Position numbers and translations under genes: made by a program
Shown: positions 17,345 through 26,697 of the stretch, piece after piece
Layout of the letters: each line of letters begins with the position of its first letter
How positions within the stretch are numbered: position 1 is the first letter of the stretch
Notes under the pieces: model-generated
Database searches by the model: none
What the model was told of the DNA's origin: nothing
Seen by the model: only the letters and a program-made list of their open reading frames with translations
Source of the DNA: Acidocella aromatica
Lineage (GTDB): Bacteria > Pseudomonadota > Alphaproteobacteria > Acetobacterales > Acetobacteraceae
Reading direction: 5' to 3'
Assembly: GCF_014201825.1 (NCBI RefSeq)
Contig: NZ_JACHFJ010000002.1
Coordinates: forward strand, 364,053-428,052
DNA length: 64,000 nt

Positions 17345-17827
17345 CTACTCGGCTTTGATATTGCCGAGGTATTGCGAGAGGTAACGCGCGGAACCCAGCT
17401 GGTTGATCAGATCACGCTGGGTTTCGAGGAAGTCGATATGCACTTCCTCGTCATGCATGAGCTGCTCGAACAGATCGCGCGTCACCAAATCCTTCGCCGA
17501 ATGGCAATAATGCGCGGCATCGGCGTAAAGATTGCGCGCCTCGATTTCAGCATGCAGATCGTTCACCACCATGTCCGGCACCTGGGAGCCGATATGCAGC
17601 GCCCCAAGCGTCTGCATGTTCGGATGGCCTTCCAGAAACAGTGTGCGTGCGATCAGCAGATCGGCGTGGCGCATTTCCTCTATCGATTCCGCCCGCCATC
17701 GTGCGGCGAGCTCCTTGAAGCCCCAATTCTCCAGCATCCGGTAGTGCAGCCAATACTGGTTCACCGCCGTCAGTTCGTGGCGTAACGCTTCGTTCAGGTA
17801 CTCGATAACTTTTGGATCGCCTTTCAT
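17345..17827 (-). CDS. bfr: Bacterioferritin
   Basis: A 24-mer iron-storage haemoprotein. ATG 17827 gives a normal 160-residue protein MKGDPKVIEYLNEALRHE. Ferroxidase ligands are seen at Glu18, Glu51 and His54 (ESIEEMRHAD), and further on in AEIEARN and HDEEVHIDFLE. Met52, the haem ligand at the subunit interface, is present. It lies downstream of ftsH on the same strand, after a 12-bp perfect inverted repeat that may control it. Confidence 0.95.
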   Translation of the reverse strand: MKGDPKVIEYLNEALRHELTAVNQYWLHYRMLENWGFKELAARWRAESIEEMRHADLLIARTLFLEGHPNMQTLGALHIGSQVPDMVVNDLHAEIEARNLYADAAHYCHSAKDLVTRDLFEQLMHDEEVHIDFLETQRDLINQLGSARYLSQYLGNIKAE

Positions 17828-17846
17828 GCCGCATCTCCGTGCGCTT

Positions 17847-17874
17847 AAGTGGGCCAAACTCATTTGGCCCACTT
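17847..17874. promoter_or_regulatory. Perfect 12-bp inverted repeat between ftsH and bfr
   Basis: AAGTGGGCCAAA (17847-17858) and TTTGGCCCACTT (17863-17874) are exact complements around a 4-nt loop. The repeat is 34 nt after the ftsH stop and 19 nt before the bfr start. It has no T-run on the bfr-coding strand, so it is not a normal intrinsic terminator. It could be a 5'-UTR hairpin of bfr, an mRNA-processing site or a dyad operator. Confidence 0.55.
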
Positions 17875-17908
17875 CGCAGCGGATTCAAGAGTGGTGCGGC
17901 GTGAAGAC

Positions 17909-19813
<1,905 letters not shown>

Positions 19814-19878
19814 CTAAGACTAGTCCAATTCCTTCAATGTCCGCGGCCATGCGGTGCATACACAGGCTCCCATGGCCA

Positions 19879-21087
19879 CTAGATGGGTATTCTGCACCGT
19901 TTTCCCATATCTGCACAAATAAATTGGCCATACGCGGTAAACGGGTAGGCTGTAACCGGCACGGCAGGCGAAAACCAGACAGGAACGGGAAACCGAATGT
20001 TACCATCAGCCCCCCGCAATGCCGGCATGGCGCGCAACACCACGGACGGCAAATCGTTATATCTTCGAAATTTTTCTGCGTCCACACCCAACGCGCCCAG
20101 GTTGTCCCCCCCCCCAGGTTCGGCCAGCAGAGTGAACCGCCCATCCCAGCGCGCGCCCTGAATGGCTGTCACAGCCGGGGCGCACGCGGCGGACTCACGC
20201 GCCAGCAGCCAGCCGGGACCAAGCCTACCAGCTGGGAGGAGTCTCACTCCTCCCAGCGTGGCGGGCCGAAGCCTACCCGCCAGCGCCGCCACCCGCTCTT
20301 GGCGCGGCGGGTAGAGCGTGCCGCTCAAGGTACGGATCAGCGCCCCCAGCGCGCTGGGCGGGGCTGATCCAGCGTCCAGCAGAGCGAACCCCTCGGGGTG
20401 GATTTGCGCATGCCGGGCCAGGAACGCCGCATCCTCCATCTCCCGCGCCGCACGCGCCTCAGCACCCATGGGCGGCAGCCCCTGCCCGGCTTGGCGGATG
20501 CGCACACGCTCGAATTTATCCGCCTGGTTGGAGGGGTCCTCGACCCAATCCATACCCTGCTGGCGCAGATAGTCCCGCAACGCCCCAGGCTGCACGCCCA
20601 GCAGAGGACGCAACAGCAGCACCTGATTGCGCGCGCTCCAGGCGGCCATCCCCTCTGCCCCGCCAGGGCCGCGCCGGGCGCGCATCGCCACCGTCTCCGC
20701 CTGATCCGCCGCATGGTGGCCGAGCAGCAGATGCAAATACCCCGCAGCGAACGCGGCCTGGGCCAGAGCCACGTACCGAGCGGCGCGAGCGGCTTCCTGC
20801 AACCCGGCATCGCGCGGCAGACCGGAAAGGGTAAGAACATGCGCGGCAATGCCTCGCGCTTCCAACCGCCGGGCGGTAACCACCGCCTCTGCCGCCGAAT
20901 CGGCGCGCAAGCCGTGGTCGACAATCAGCGCCAGCACATGCCCACCACGGGCGGCGCAAAATTCATGCGCCAGCAGCGCCAGTGCGGTGCTGTCCGCCCC
21001 ACCGGAGACGGCCACGGCAAAGCGTGGTTCAGCCCCAAACGGCCCGAGCTGCGCCAGCGCCTCGGTAAATACGTGCCTTACTGGCAA
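19879..21087 (-). CDS. tilS: tRNA(Ile)-lysidine synthetase
   Basis: Modifies the CAU anticodon of one tRNA-Ile to lysidine so that it reads AUA. The 402-residue protein has the PP-loop SGGADSTAL (from residue 28), DHGLRADSAAEA, GHHAADQAET (family form usually HHADDQAET), and WVEDPSNQADKFERVRIR. No ATG fits; the TTG at 21087 overlaps the end of cpoB by 10 nt and gives the shortest sensible start. The C-terminal part is divergent, as is common. Confidence 0.92.
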   Translation of the reverse strand: MPVRHVFTEALAQLGPFGAEPRFAVAVSGGADSTALALLAHEFCAARGGHVLALIVDHGLRADSAAEAVVTARRLEARGIAAHVLTLSGLPRDAGLQEAARAARYVALAQAAFAAGYLHLLLGHHAADQAETVAMRARRGPGGAEGMAAWSARNQVLLLRPLLGVQPGALRDYLRQQGMDWVEDPSNQADKFERVRIRQAGQGLPPMGAEARAAREMEDAAFLARHAQIHPEGFALLDAGSAPPSALGALIRTLSGTLYPPRQERVAALAGRLRPATLGGVRLLPAGRLGPGWLLARESAACAPAVTAIQGARWDGRFTLLAEPGGGDNLGALGVDAEKFRRYNDLPSVVLRAMPALRGADGNIRFPVPVWFSPAVPVTAYPFTAYGQFICADMGKRCRIPI

Positions 21088-21965
21088 TGCGCCCTTTTGC
21101 TCACCGCATCGATGCGCGGCTGCATCCCCGCGGGCGGCGTGGGGAACTGGCTGTTGAGGGAAGCGATGGTGTCGCAGGCCGCCTCGGTCTGGCCAATGGC
21201 GCTCAAGCTACTGGCCAGGCCGAGCAGCGATTGAGGCGCGTAGGTGCCGCTGCGGTTCATGTTGTAGGTACTGTCGAAGGCGATAGCAGCACTCTGCGCC
21301 TTACCCTGCGCCGACAGCGACTGCGCCACGAGATACTGCGCACGGTAAGCTTCCGGCGCCTGCTTGTTCTGGGTCACGATGCCCTGCGCCAGAGACTGCG
21401 CGGTGGCGTAGTCATGCTTGGTATAAGCCGCCTCGGCCGCCTTCAGCGCCTCGCGCGGATTGGCCGAGGCCGCCGCCTGGGGAGCGGGCGCCACCGGGGC
21501 GCTGCTCTGTGCCGGAGCCGCCAGGGTTGGCGCCGCACCAGCTGCCGCGGCGCCTGCCGCAGCCCCCGCACCGCCGCCGCTGCCCATTTGGAACTTGAGG
21601 TCGCCGATCTCCTTCTCGGTGGCATCGTGCTGCGTGTTCACCTGGTTCTGCAGCTCGTCCACCTTGCCGCTGAGGTCCTGCACCTGCTGCTGCAACTGCT
21701 GCACCTGGGTGAGCAGGTTCGCCACCATGCCGCCCTGGTCCTGGCTGCCGCCGCCGCTGCTGGCGGGCGGCGGAGACGAGGAGCCCGCCAGCGCCGAGCT
21801 GCCATTGCCGCCATTGGCCTGCAATTGCTGCAGCTGAGACTGTAGCTGGTCAATCTCGTTCTGCAGGGCGATGCCCTCTTGGCTCTGAACCATGGACTGC
21901 GCCCGCGCCTGGGCGAGCGGCAGCAACGCGGCAACAGTGGCAAGGGCGAGAAGTTTCTGGCGCAT
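21078..21965 (-). CDS. cpoB: Tol-Pal coordination protein CpoB (YbgF)
   Basis: A periplasmic protein that links Tol-Pal outer-membrane constriction to septal peptidoglycan synthesis. I chose ATG 21965 because it opens a signal peptide (MRQKLLALATVAALLPLAQARA) and GGAAG-like bases precede it; a frame extending to 22037 has none. A Gln/Leu-rich coiled coil (about residues 30-55 and 90-125), a Gly/Ala/Pro-rich linker and C-terminal TPR-like helices (ALKAAEAAYTKHDYATAQ) follow. Located 136 nt after pal. Confidence 0.9.
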   Translation of the reverse strand: MRQKLLALATVAALLPLAQARAQSMVQSQEGIALQNEIDQLQSQLQQLQANGGNGSSALAGSSSPPPASSGGGSQDQGGMVANLLTQVQQLQQQVQDLSGKVDELQNQVNTQHDATEKEIGDLKFQMGSGGGAGAAAGAAAAGAAPTLAAPAQSSAPVAPAPQAAASANPREALKAAEAAYTKHDYATAQSLAQGIVTQNKQAPEAYRAQYLVAQSLSAQGKAQSAAIAFDSTYNMNRSGTYAPQSLLGLASSLSAIGQTEAACDTIASLNSQFPTPPAGMQPRIDAVSKRAHCQ

Positions 21966-22101
21966 GAGGCTTCCGGACAAGGGGTTCAACATGCTGCCGG
22001 TATAACCTGCGCCCCCCAAAAACAAAACCGGCGGCACCTTTTGGGGCGCCGCCGGTCGTAATTTTCACGCCACCCGGTTCACACCGGGGCGGCGGAGAGA
22101 A

Positions 22102-22599
22102 TTACTTGCAGTTCTGCGGGTTGAAGCCAACCACGGAGGTGATGGCGTTACGGTTCTGCTGGTAGGCAGACTCGTCATTGCCAGCGGCAACCGGGCAGTC
22201 CTTGCCGTAGGAGATGGTCTGGATGCGGGTGGCGGCCACGCCCTGGGCAACCAGGTAGTCGCGGGCATGGTCAGCACGCTTCTTGGCCAGCGCGAGGTTG
22301 TAGGTCTCGGTGCCGCGCTCGTCGGCGTTACCCGCGACCAGCACGTTCACGGAGGGGTACTTCGCGAGCCAAGCGGACTGCTTGCCGAGGGTGGCGTTGG
22401 CGTCGTCGGAGAGGTTGGACTTGTCGAACGCGAAGAACACGCGATCACCAACGTTGGCGACCAGGTCTTGCTCGCTGCCGGGAGCCGGACCAGTAGCCTC
22501 GGCGCCAGTGCCACCAGTGGCAGCAGTGTTGGCGTTGTTGGAGGAGCAGGCTGCCAGCAGGGCAAGGCCGGCAAAAGCGCCCAGAGCTTTGATTTTCAT
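22102..22599 (-). CDS. pal: Peptidoglycan-associated lipoprotein Pal
   Basis: An outer-membrane lipoprotein that ties the membrane to peptidoglycan and Tol. ATG 22599 gives 165 residues with a lipobox LAAC (Cys18) and an OmpA-like domain (FFAFDKSNLSDDA, GNADERGTETYN). The last peptidoglycan-binding motif is NRNA where NRRA is usual. A Cys pair near the end (DCPV, QNCK) may form a disulfide. First gene of pal-cpoB-tilS-ftsH-bfr; tolQRAB are not in the window. Confidence 0.95.
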   Translation of the reverse strand: MKIKALGAFAGLALLAACSSNNANTAATGGTGAEATGPAPGSEQDLVANVGDRVFFAFDKSNLSDDANATLGKQSAWLAKYPSVNVLVAGNADERGTETYNLALAKKRADHARDYLVAQGVAATRIQTISYGKDCPVAAGNDESAYQQNRNAITSVVGFNPQNCK

Positions 22600-22685
22600 G
22601 ATTTTAACCGATCCCTGTCCGTAGTGGATGAGCAAATTAAGTCTTGTAAGGTTGCGCAACCGCTTTGATTGCGCCTACCCCTGCG

Positions 22686-22715
22686 GCCATACTCTTCTCC
22701 GCCGCCAAGGGTCAA
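22686..22715 (-). promoter_or_regulatory. Candidate pal promoter
   Basis: On the minus strand, -35 TTGACC (22715-22710) and a weak -10 TATGGC (22691-22686) are 18 nt apart, about 90 nt upstream of the pal start. The match is moderate on the -35 and poor on the -10. Confidence 0.35.
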
Positions 22716-22722
22716 GCACCGC

Positions 22723-22788
22723 ATGGGGGCATTTGACGTATTCTCAATCGGTTTATCAGCCCTTCCATATTTTCTTATAGGCTGTTGA
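22723..22788 (+). CDS. Possible Phe-containing leader peptide upstream of pheS (speculative)
   Basis: A 21-codon frame, MGAFDVFSIGLSALPYFLIGC, ends 106 nt before pheS in the pal-pheS gap. It has three Phe codons and lies in DNA that is AT-richer than its surroundings. AAGGG occurs about 11 nt before the ATG. A 7-bp hairpin (CCCCGGC 22804-22810, GCCGGGG 22833-22839) follows, but with no T-run. It could be a leader for attenuation of pheST or a chance frame. Confidence 0.2.
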   Translation: MGAFDVFSIGLSALPYFLIGC

Positions 22789-22894
22789 TATTTTGTAACA
22801 CTGCCCCGGCGCGCGAGGGTATGTGCACACCGGCCGGGGGTGCTTGACAATTCGCCCCGAGCCATGTCTGCCCTCCCCCCGGAAACTGGGATGA

Positions 22895-23953
22895 ATGTTG
22901 ATGTTAGGCGATGATTTGAAGACTCTGCTGGATCGTGCCCTGGGCGAAATCGGCACCGCCGACGCCGATGGTCTGGAGGCTCTGCGGGTCTCCCTGCTGG
23001 GTAAAAGCGGCTCCGTGACAATGCTGTTAAAGTCGCTCGGCGGCATGGATCCGGAGGCCAGAAAGGCCGCTGGAGCGGGTATTAACCTGCTGAAAACGCA
23101 GATCACGGACGCAATTTCCGCGCGGCGCGCAACGCTGGACGAAGCCGCCTTGGCCGCGAGACTCGCCGCCGAGCGGATCGACGTGACCCAGCCGCCCCGC
23201 CCGGAGCCCCTGGGCACCATCCACCCGATCAGCCGGACCGTGGAGGAGATCGCCGCGATCTTCGGCGCCATGGGCTTCGCCATCAAGGACGGCCCGGACA
23301 TCGAGAACGACTGGAACAACTTCTCCGCCCTCAACATCCCCTCGCACCATCCCGCGCGGGCGATGATGGACACGTTCTACCTGACCGGCGGCGAAGTCCT
23401 GCGCACCCACACATCCCCGGTGCAGGTGCGCACCATGCTGAGCGAACCGCCGCCCATCCGCATCATCGTCCCCGGCCGCACCTTCCGCGCCGACCACGAC
23501 GCCACCCATTCCCCCATGTTCCACCAATGCGAAGGGCTGGTGATCGAGGAGGGCATCACGCTTGGGCATCTGAAGGGCTGCCTGTCGGACTTCCTCTCCG
23601 CCTTCTTCGGCGTGCCGAACCTGCCCGTGCGCCTGCGCACCAGCTACTTCCCGTTCACCGAGCCTTCGATGGAGGTGGATATCGGCTGGAACAAGAAAAC
23701 CGGCGAGATCGGCGGCGGCACGGATTGGCTGGAGATCGGCGGTTCCGGCATGGTCCACCCCAACGTGCTGGCCAATTGCGGCATCGACCCGCGCCGCTAC
23801 CAGGGCTTCGCCTTCGGCGTCGGGCTGGAGCGCATCACCATGCTCAAACACGGCATCAACGATCTGCGCCTGTTCTACGAGAGCGATGTGCGCTGGCTGC
23901 GCCATTACGGCTTCTCGCCGCTCTCCCCCGCCACGCTGCACGAGGGTATCTGA
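22895..23953 (+). CDS. pheS: Phenylalanine-tRNA ligase alpha subunit
   Basis: The catalytic subunit of PheRS. The 352-residue protein has an N-terminal coiled coil, class II motif 2 GRTFRADHDATHSPMFHQ, and motif 3 FAFGVGLERITMLKHGIND. Start choice is between ATG 22895 and ATG 22901; GGGATGA just upstream favours the first slightly. It is 3 nt before pheT. A perfect TTGACA lies at 22844-22849 without a convincing -10. Confidence 0.97.
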   Translation: MLMLGDDLKTLLDRALGEIGTADADGLEALRVSLLGKSGSVTMLLKSLGGMDPEARKAAGAGINLLKTQITDAISARRATLDEAALAARLAAERIDVTQPPRPEPLGTIHPISRTVEEIAAIFGAMGFAIKDGPDIENDWNNFSALNIPSHHPARAMMDTFYLTGGEVLRTHTSPVQVRTMLSEPPPIRIIVPGRTFRADHDATHSPMFHQCEGLVIEEGITLGHLKGCLSDFLSAFFGVPNLPVRLRTSYFPFTEPSMEVDIGWNKKTGEIGGGTDWLEIGGSGMVHPNVLANCGIDPRRYQGFAFGVGLERITMLKHGINDLRLFYESDVRWLRHYGFSPLSPATLHEGI

Positions 23954-23956
23954 CCC

Positions 23957-26413
23957 ATGAAATTCTCCCTCTCCTGGCTCAAGACTTGGCTGGATACCGA
24001 CGCCTCGCTGGATGAAATCACCACCACCCTCTCCGCCATCGGGCTCGAGGTCGAAGGTGTTGAGAACAAGGCCGAGACGCTGAAGCCCTTCGTCATCGCC
24101 CAGATCGTCGAGGCCACCCGACACCCGAATGCCGACAAGCTGCAAGTCTGCCGCGTCAACACGGGCGCGGGCGAGGTTACCATCGTGTGCGGCGCGCCCA
24201 ATGCCCGCACTGGCTTGAAAGTGGTGATGGCCCCGCCCGGCGCTTATGTCCCCGGCGCTGGCATCACCATCAAGATCGGCGAAATCCGCGGGCAGAAATC
24301 CGAGGGTATGCTAACCAGTTTCCGCGAACTGGGGCTGGAGGGCGATGCCGACGGCATCATCGAGCTGCCCGAGGACGCGCGGGTTGGCGAGACCTACGCC
24401 AAATGGGTCGGGCTGGATGAGCCGATCATCGAGATCGCCATCACCCCCAACCGGGGCGACTGCCTGGCCGTGCGCGGCATTGCGCGCGACCTCGCCGCCG
24501 CCGGGCTGGGCAAGCTGAAGCCCTTCACCGCCCCCGCCATCGCGGCCTCCGGCGCCTCCGCCGTTACCTGGAAGAATGAATTCCCCGAGGCCGCCCCCTG
24601 GGTGCTGGGCCGCACCGTGCGCGGCGTGAAGAACGGGCAGAGCCCGGACTGGCTAAAGCAGCGCCTGGAGAGCATCGGCCTGCGCCCAATCAACACGCTG
24701 GTGGACATCACCAATTTCTTCACCTTCGATCTCGGCCGCCCTCTGCATGTGTTTGATGTTGCGAAACTCTCCGGCAACGCGCTGACCCTGCGCCGGGGCC
24801 AGGAGGGCGACGCCTTCCTTGGCCTGCATGGCAAGGAGATCAAGCCCGGCGCTGAGGATTGCGTGATCGCCGACGCGGCGGGCGCGCAGTCTCTGGCTGG
24901 CATCACCGGCGGCGAGACCACCGGCTGCGACGAGTCCACCACCGAGGTGTTCATCGAATGCGCGCTGTTCGACCGTGTGCGGATCGCGCAGACCGGCCAG
25001 CGCACCGGCATCTTCTCCGACGCCCGCCAGCGCTTCGAACGCGGGATCGACAGCCAGCTCCTCCCCGAGGCCCTGGATGCCGCCACCGATCTGGTGCTGA
25101 AACTCTGCGGCGGCGAGGCGAGCGAGATCACCGAAGCAGGCAGCCGCCCGGAATGGACCCGCGAAGCCAAGCTGCGCTTTGAGCGCATCCGCAGCTTTGG
25201 CGGCTCGGACATCTCCCCCGCCGAAGCCGTGGCCTCGCTGGAGCGGCTGGGCTTTGCCGTGCGGGCCGAGGACGAGACCTCCGTGACCGTGGCCGTGCCG
25301 AGCTGGCGCAACGACGTGGCGCAGCCGCAATCGCTGGACCAAGCCCCGGACCTGCCGGGTGCTCAGGCCGCCGCCGAGGGGGCCGCCGAGATCGAGCCCG
25401 AGGTGGATCTGATCGAGGAAGTGCTGCGCCTGAAGGGGCTGGACGCCATCGCGCCGGTCTCCCTGCGTACCGAGAGCGTCATCCCCGCCCCCATCCTCAC
25501 CGCCAAACAGACGCGCACGGCTCTGGCCCGCCGGGCTTTGGCGGTACGGGGGCTGCTGGAATGCGTCACCTTCTCCTTCGCCGACGACGCGACCTGCGCC
25601 CTGTTCGGCGAAACTCCGGAGGGGCTGCGTCTGGCCAACCCCATCGCCGCCGACCTCAACCAGATGCGTCCCACCCCGCTGGTGACGCTCTCCCAGGCAG
25701 CGGCGCGCAACGTGGCGCGCGGCTTCGGTGAGTTCGGGCTGTTCGAGATCGGCCCGGCCTATGCCGAGGACCGCAGCCAGACGCTGGTCGCCGCCGGCTT
25801 GCGCGTGGGAGAGACACCTCTCTCCGCCCTCGCCCCCAGCCGCCGTTACGACGCGCTGGACGCCAAGGCTGACGCGCTGGCGGTGCTCTCGGCGCTGGGC
25901 GTGCCGATGGACGCGGTGACGACCTCCGTGGGCAGCGCCGGCTTCTACCATCCGGGCCAGAGCGGCGAGCTGCGCCAGGGGCCGAAGACCCTGCTGGCCC
26001 GGTTCGGCGCGCTGCACCCCAGCCTGTGCGCCAAGCTCGACCTGCCGGTGGGCAGCGTTGCGTTCGAGATCTTCCTCGACGCCATCCCCGAGCCCAAGCG
26101 CCGCAAGAAAACGGCCCCGGCTTTGCCGCCCTTCCAGCCGCTGCGGCGCGACTTCGCCTTCCTGGTGCCGGAGACCACCCCGGCCGAGACGGTGCTGCGC
26201 GCCGCCAAGGGGGCGGAACGCAACCTCATCGCCAACGCGGTGCTGTTCGACCGTTACCAGGGCAAGGGCGTGCCGGAAGGGCAGGTCTCCCTGGCCATCG
26301 CGGTGACGCTGCAACCCAGCGAGAAGAGCCTGACGGATGCCGAGATCGAGACCGTATGCGCCAAGATCGTGGCCGAAGTGGGCAAGAAAGCCGGCGCCAC
26401 GCTGCGCGGCTAA
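23957..26413 (+). CDS. pheT: Phenylalanine-tRNA ligase beta subunit
   Basis: The 818-residue structural and editing subunit. An EMAP-type tRNA-binding OB fold (about 40-150), B3/B4 editing domain, B5 domain, catalytic-like core and C-terminal anticodon-binding FDX-ACB domain (LRRDFAFLVPETTPAETVLR) are visible in order. After SWRNDVAQPQ there is an extra Ala/Pro/Glu-rich stretch of about 20 residues before DLIEEVLRLKGLD, where most PheT proteins have only a short link. From memory this insert also occurs in other Acetobacteraceae. Confidence 0.97.
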   Translation: MKFSLSWLKTWLDTDASLDEITTTLSAIGLEVEGVENKAETLKPFVIAQIVEATRHPNADKLQVCRVNTGAGEVTIVCGAPNARTGLKVVMAPPGAYVPGAGITIKIGEIRGQKSEGMLTSFRELGLEGDADGIIELPEDARVGETYAKWVGLDEPIIEIAITPNRGDCLAVRGIARDLAAAGLGKLKPFTAPAIAASGASAVTWKNEFPEAAPWVLGRTVRGVKNGQSPDWLKQRLESIGLRPINTLVDITNFFTFDLGRPLHVFDVAKLSGNALTLRRGQEGDAFLGLHGKEIKPGAEDCVIADAAGAQSLAGITGGETTGCDESTTEVFIECALFDRVRIAQTGQRTGIFSDARQRFERGIDSQLLPEALDAATDLVLKLCGGEASEITEAGSRPEWTREAKLRFERIRSFGGSDISPAEAVASLERLGFAVRAEDETSVTVAVPSWRNDVAQPQSLDQAPDLPGAQAAAEGAAEIEPEVDLIEEVLRLKGLDAIAPVSLRTESVIPAPILTAKQTRTALARRALAVRGLLECVTFSFADDATCALFGETPEGLRLANPIAADLNQMRPTPLVTLSQAAARNVARGFGEFGLFEIGPAYAEDRSQTLVAAGLRVGETPLSALAPSRRYDALDAKADALAVLSALGVPMDAVTTSVGSAGFYHPGQSGELRQGPKTLLARFGALHPSLCAKLDLPVGSVAFEIFLDAIPEPKRRKKTAPALPPFQPLRRDFAFLVPETTPAETVLRAAKGAERNLIANAVLFDRYQGKGVPEGQVSLAIAVTLQPSEKSLTDAEIETVCAKIVAEVGKKAGATLRG

Positions 26414-26416
26414 TTA

Positions 26417-26497
26417 ATAGAAGTTTTTGGTGCAGCTTTTTCAAAAAGCTGCGAAAACGCCGCCTTTTTAAAAAAGGCGGCGCCCAAAAACTTCTAT
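26417..26497. repeat. Palindromic intergenic element, copy 3, best preserved; potential three-way junction
   Basis: The outer arms ATAGAAGTTTTTGG (26417-26430) and CCAAAAACTTCTAT (26484-26497) match over 14 of 14 bp. Inside are two perfect hairpins: GCAGCTTTTT/AAAAAGCTGC (26432-26452) and CGCCGCCTTTTT/AAAAAGGCGGCG (26458-26482). The single strand could fold as a closed stem with two arms. It lies between the convergent pheT and ribbon-helix-helix genes and overlaps the latter's last codons. The T/A-rich hairpins would also terminate transcription both ways. Confidence 0.85.
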
Positions 26498-26697
26498 AAC
26501 TTTTCTTTCAAAGCAAATACGCGCAGGGCGGAGGCCAATGGTTGGCCCTCCGCCCTTTTCGCGTCGATGCGCGTGATGAGCGCCGAAAGCGGCTCGCCCG
26601 CCGCCTGGGCGATCTCGCCCAGCGCGGCCCAGAATTCCGGCTCCAGCGCCACCGAGGTGCGGTGGCCCGAGAGCGAGAAGCTACGCTTGTCCAGCAT
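26494..26697 (-). CDS. Ribbon-helix-helix domain protein
   Basis: A 67-residue single-domain protein. RSFSLSGHRTSVALEPEFW followed by LSALITRID and SALRVFALKEKL matches the small RHH_4-type family of alphaproteobacteria (family knowledge), a likely DNA-binding fold. It overlaps the end of the HpnN-like gene by 17 nt and is probably co-translated with it. Its stop codon and last residues lie in the palindromic element. The target is unknown. Confidence 0.82.
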   Translation of the reverse strand: MLDKRSFSLSGHRTSVALEPEFWAALGEIAQAAGEPLSALITRIDAKRAEGQPLASALRVFALKEKL

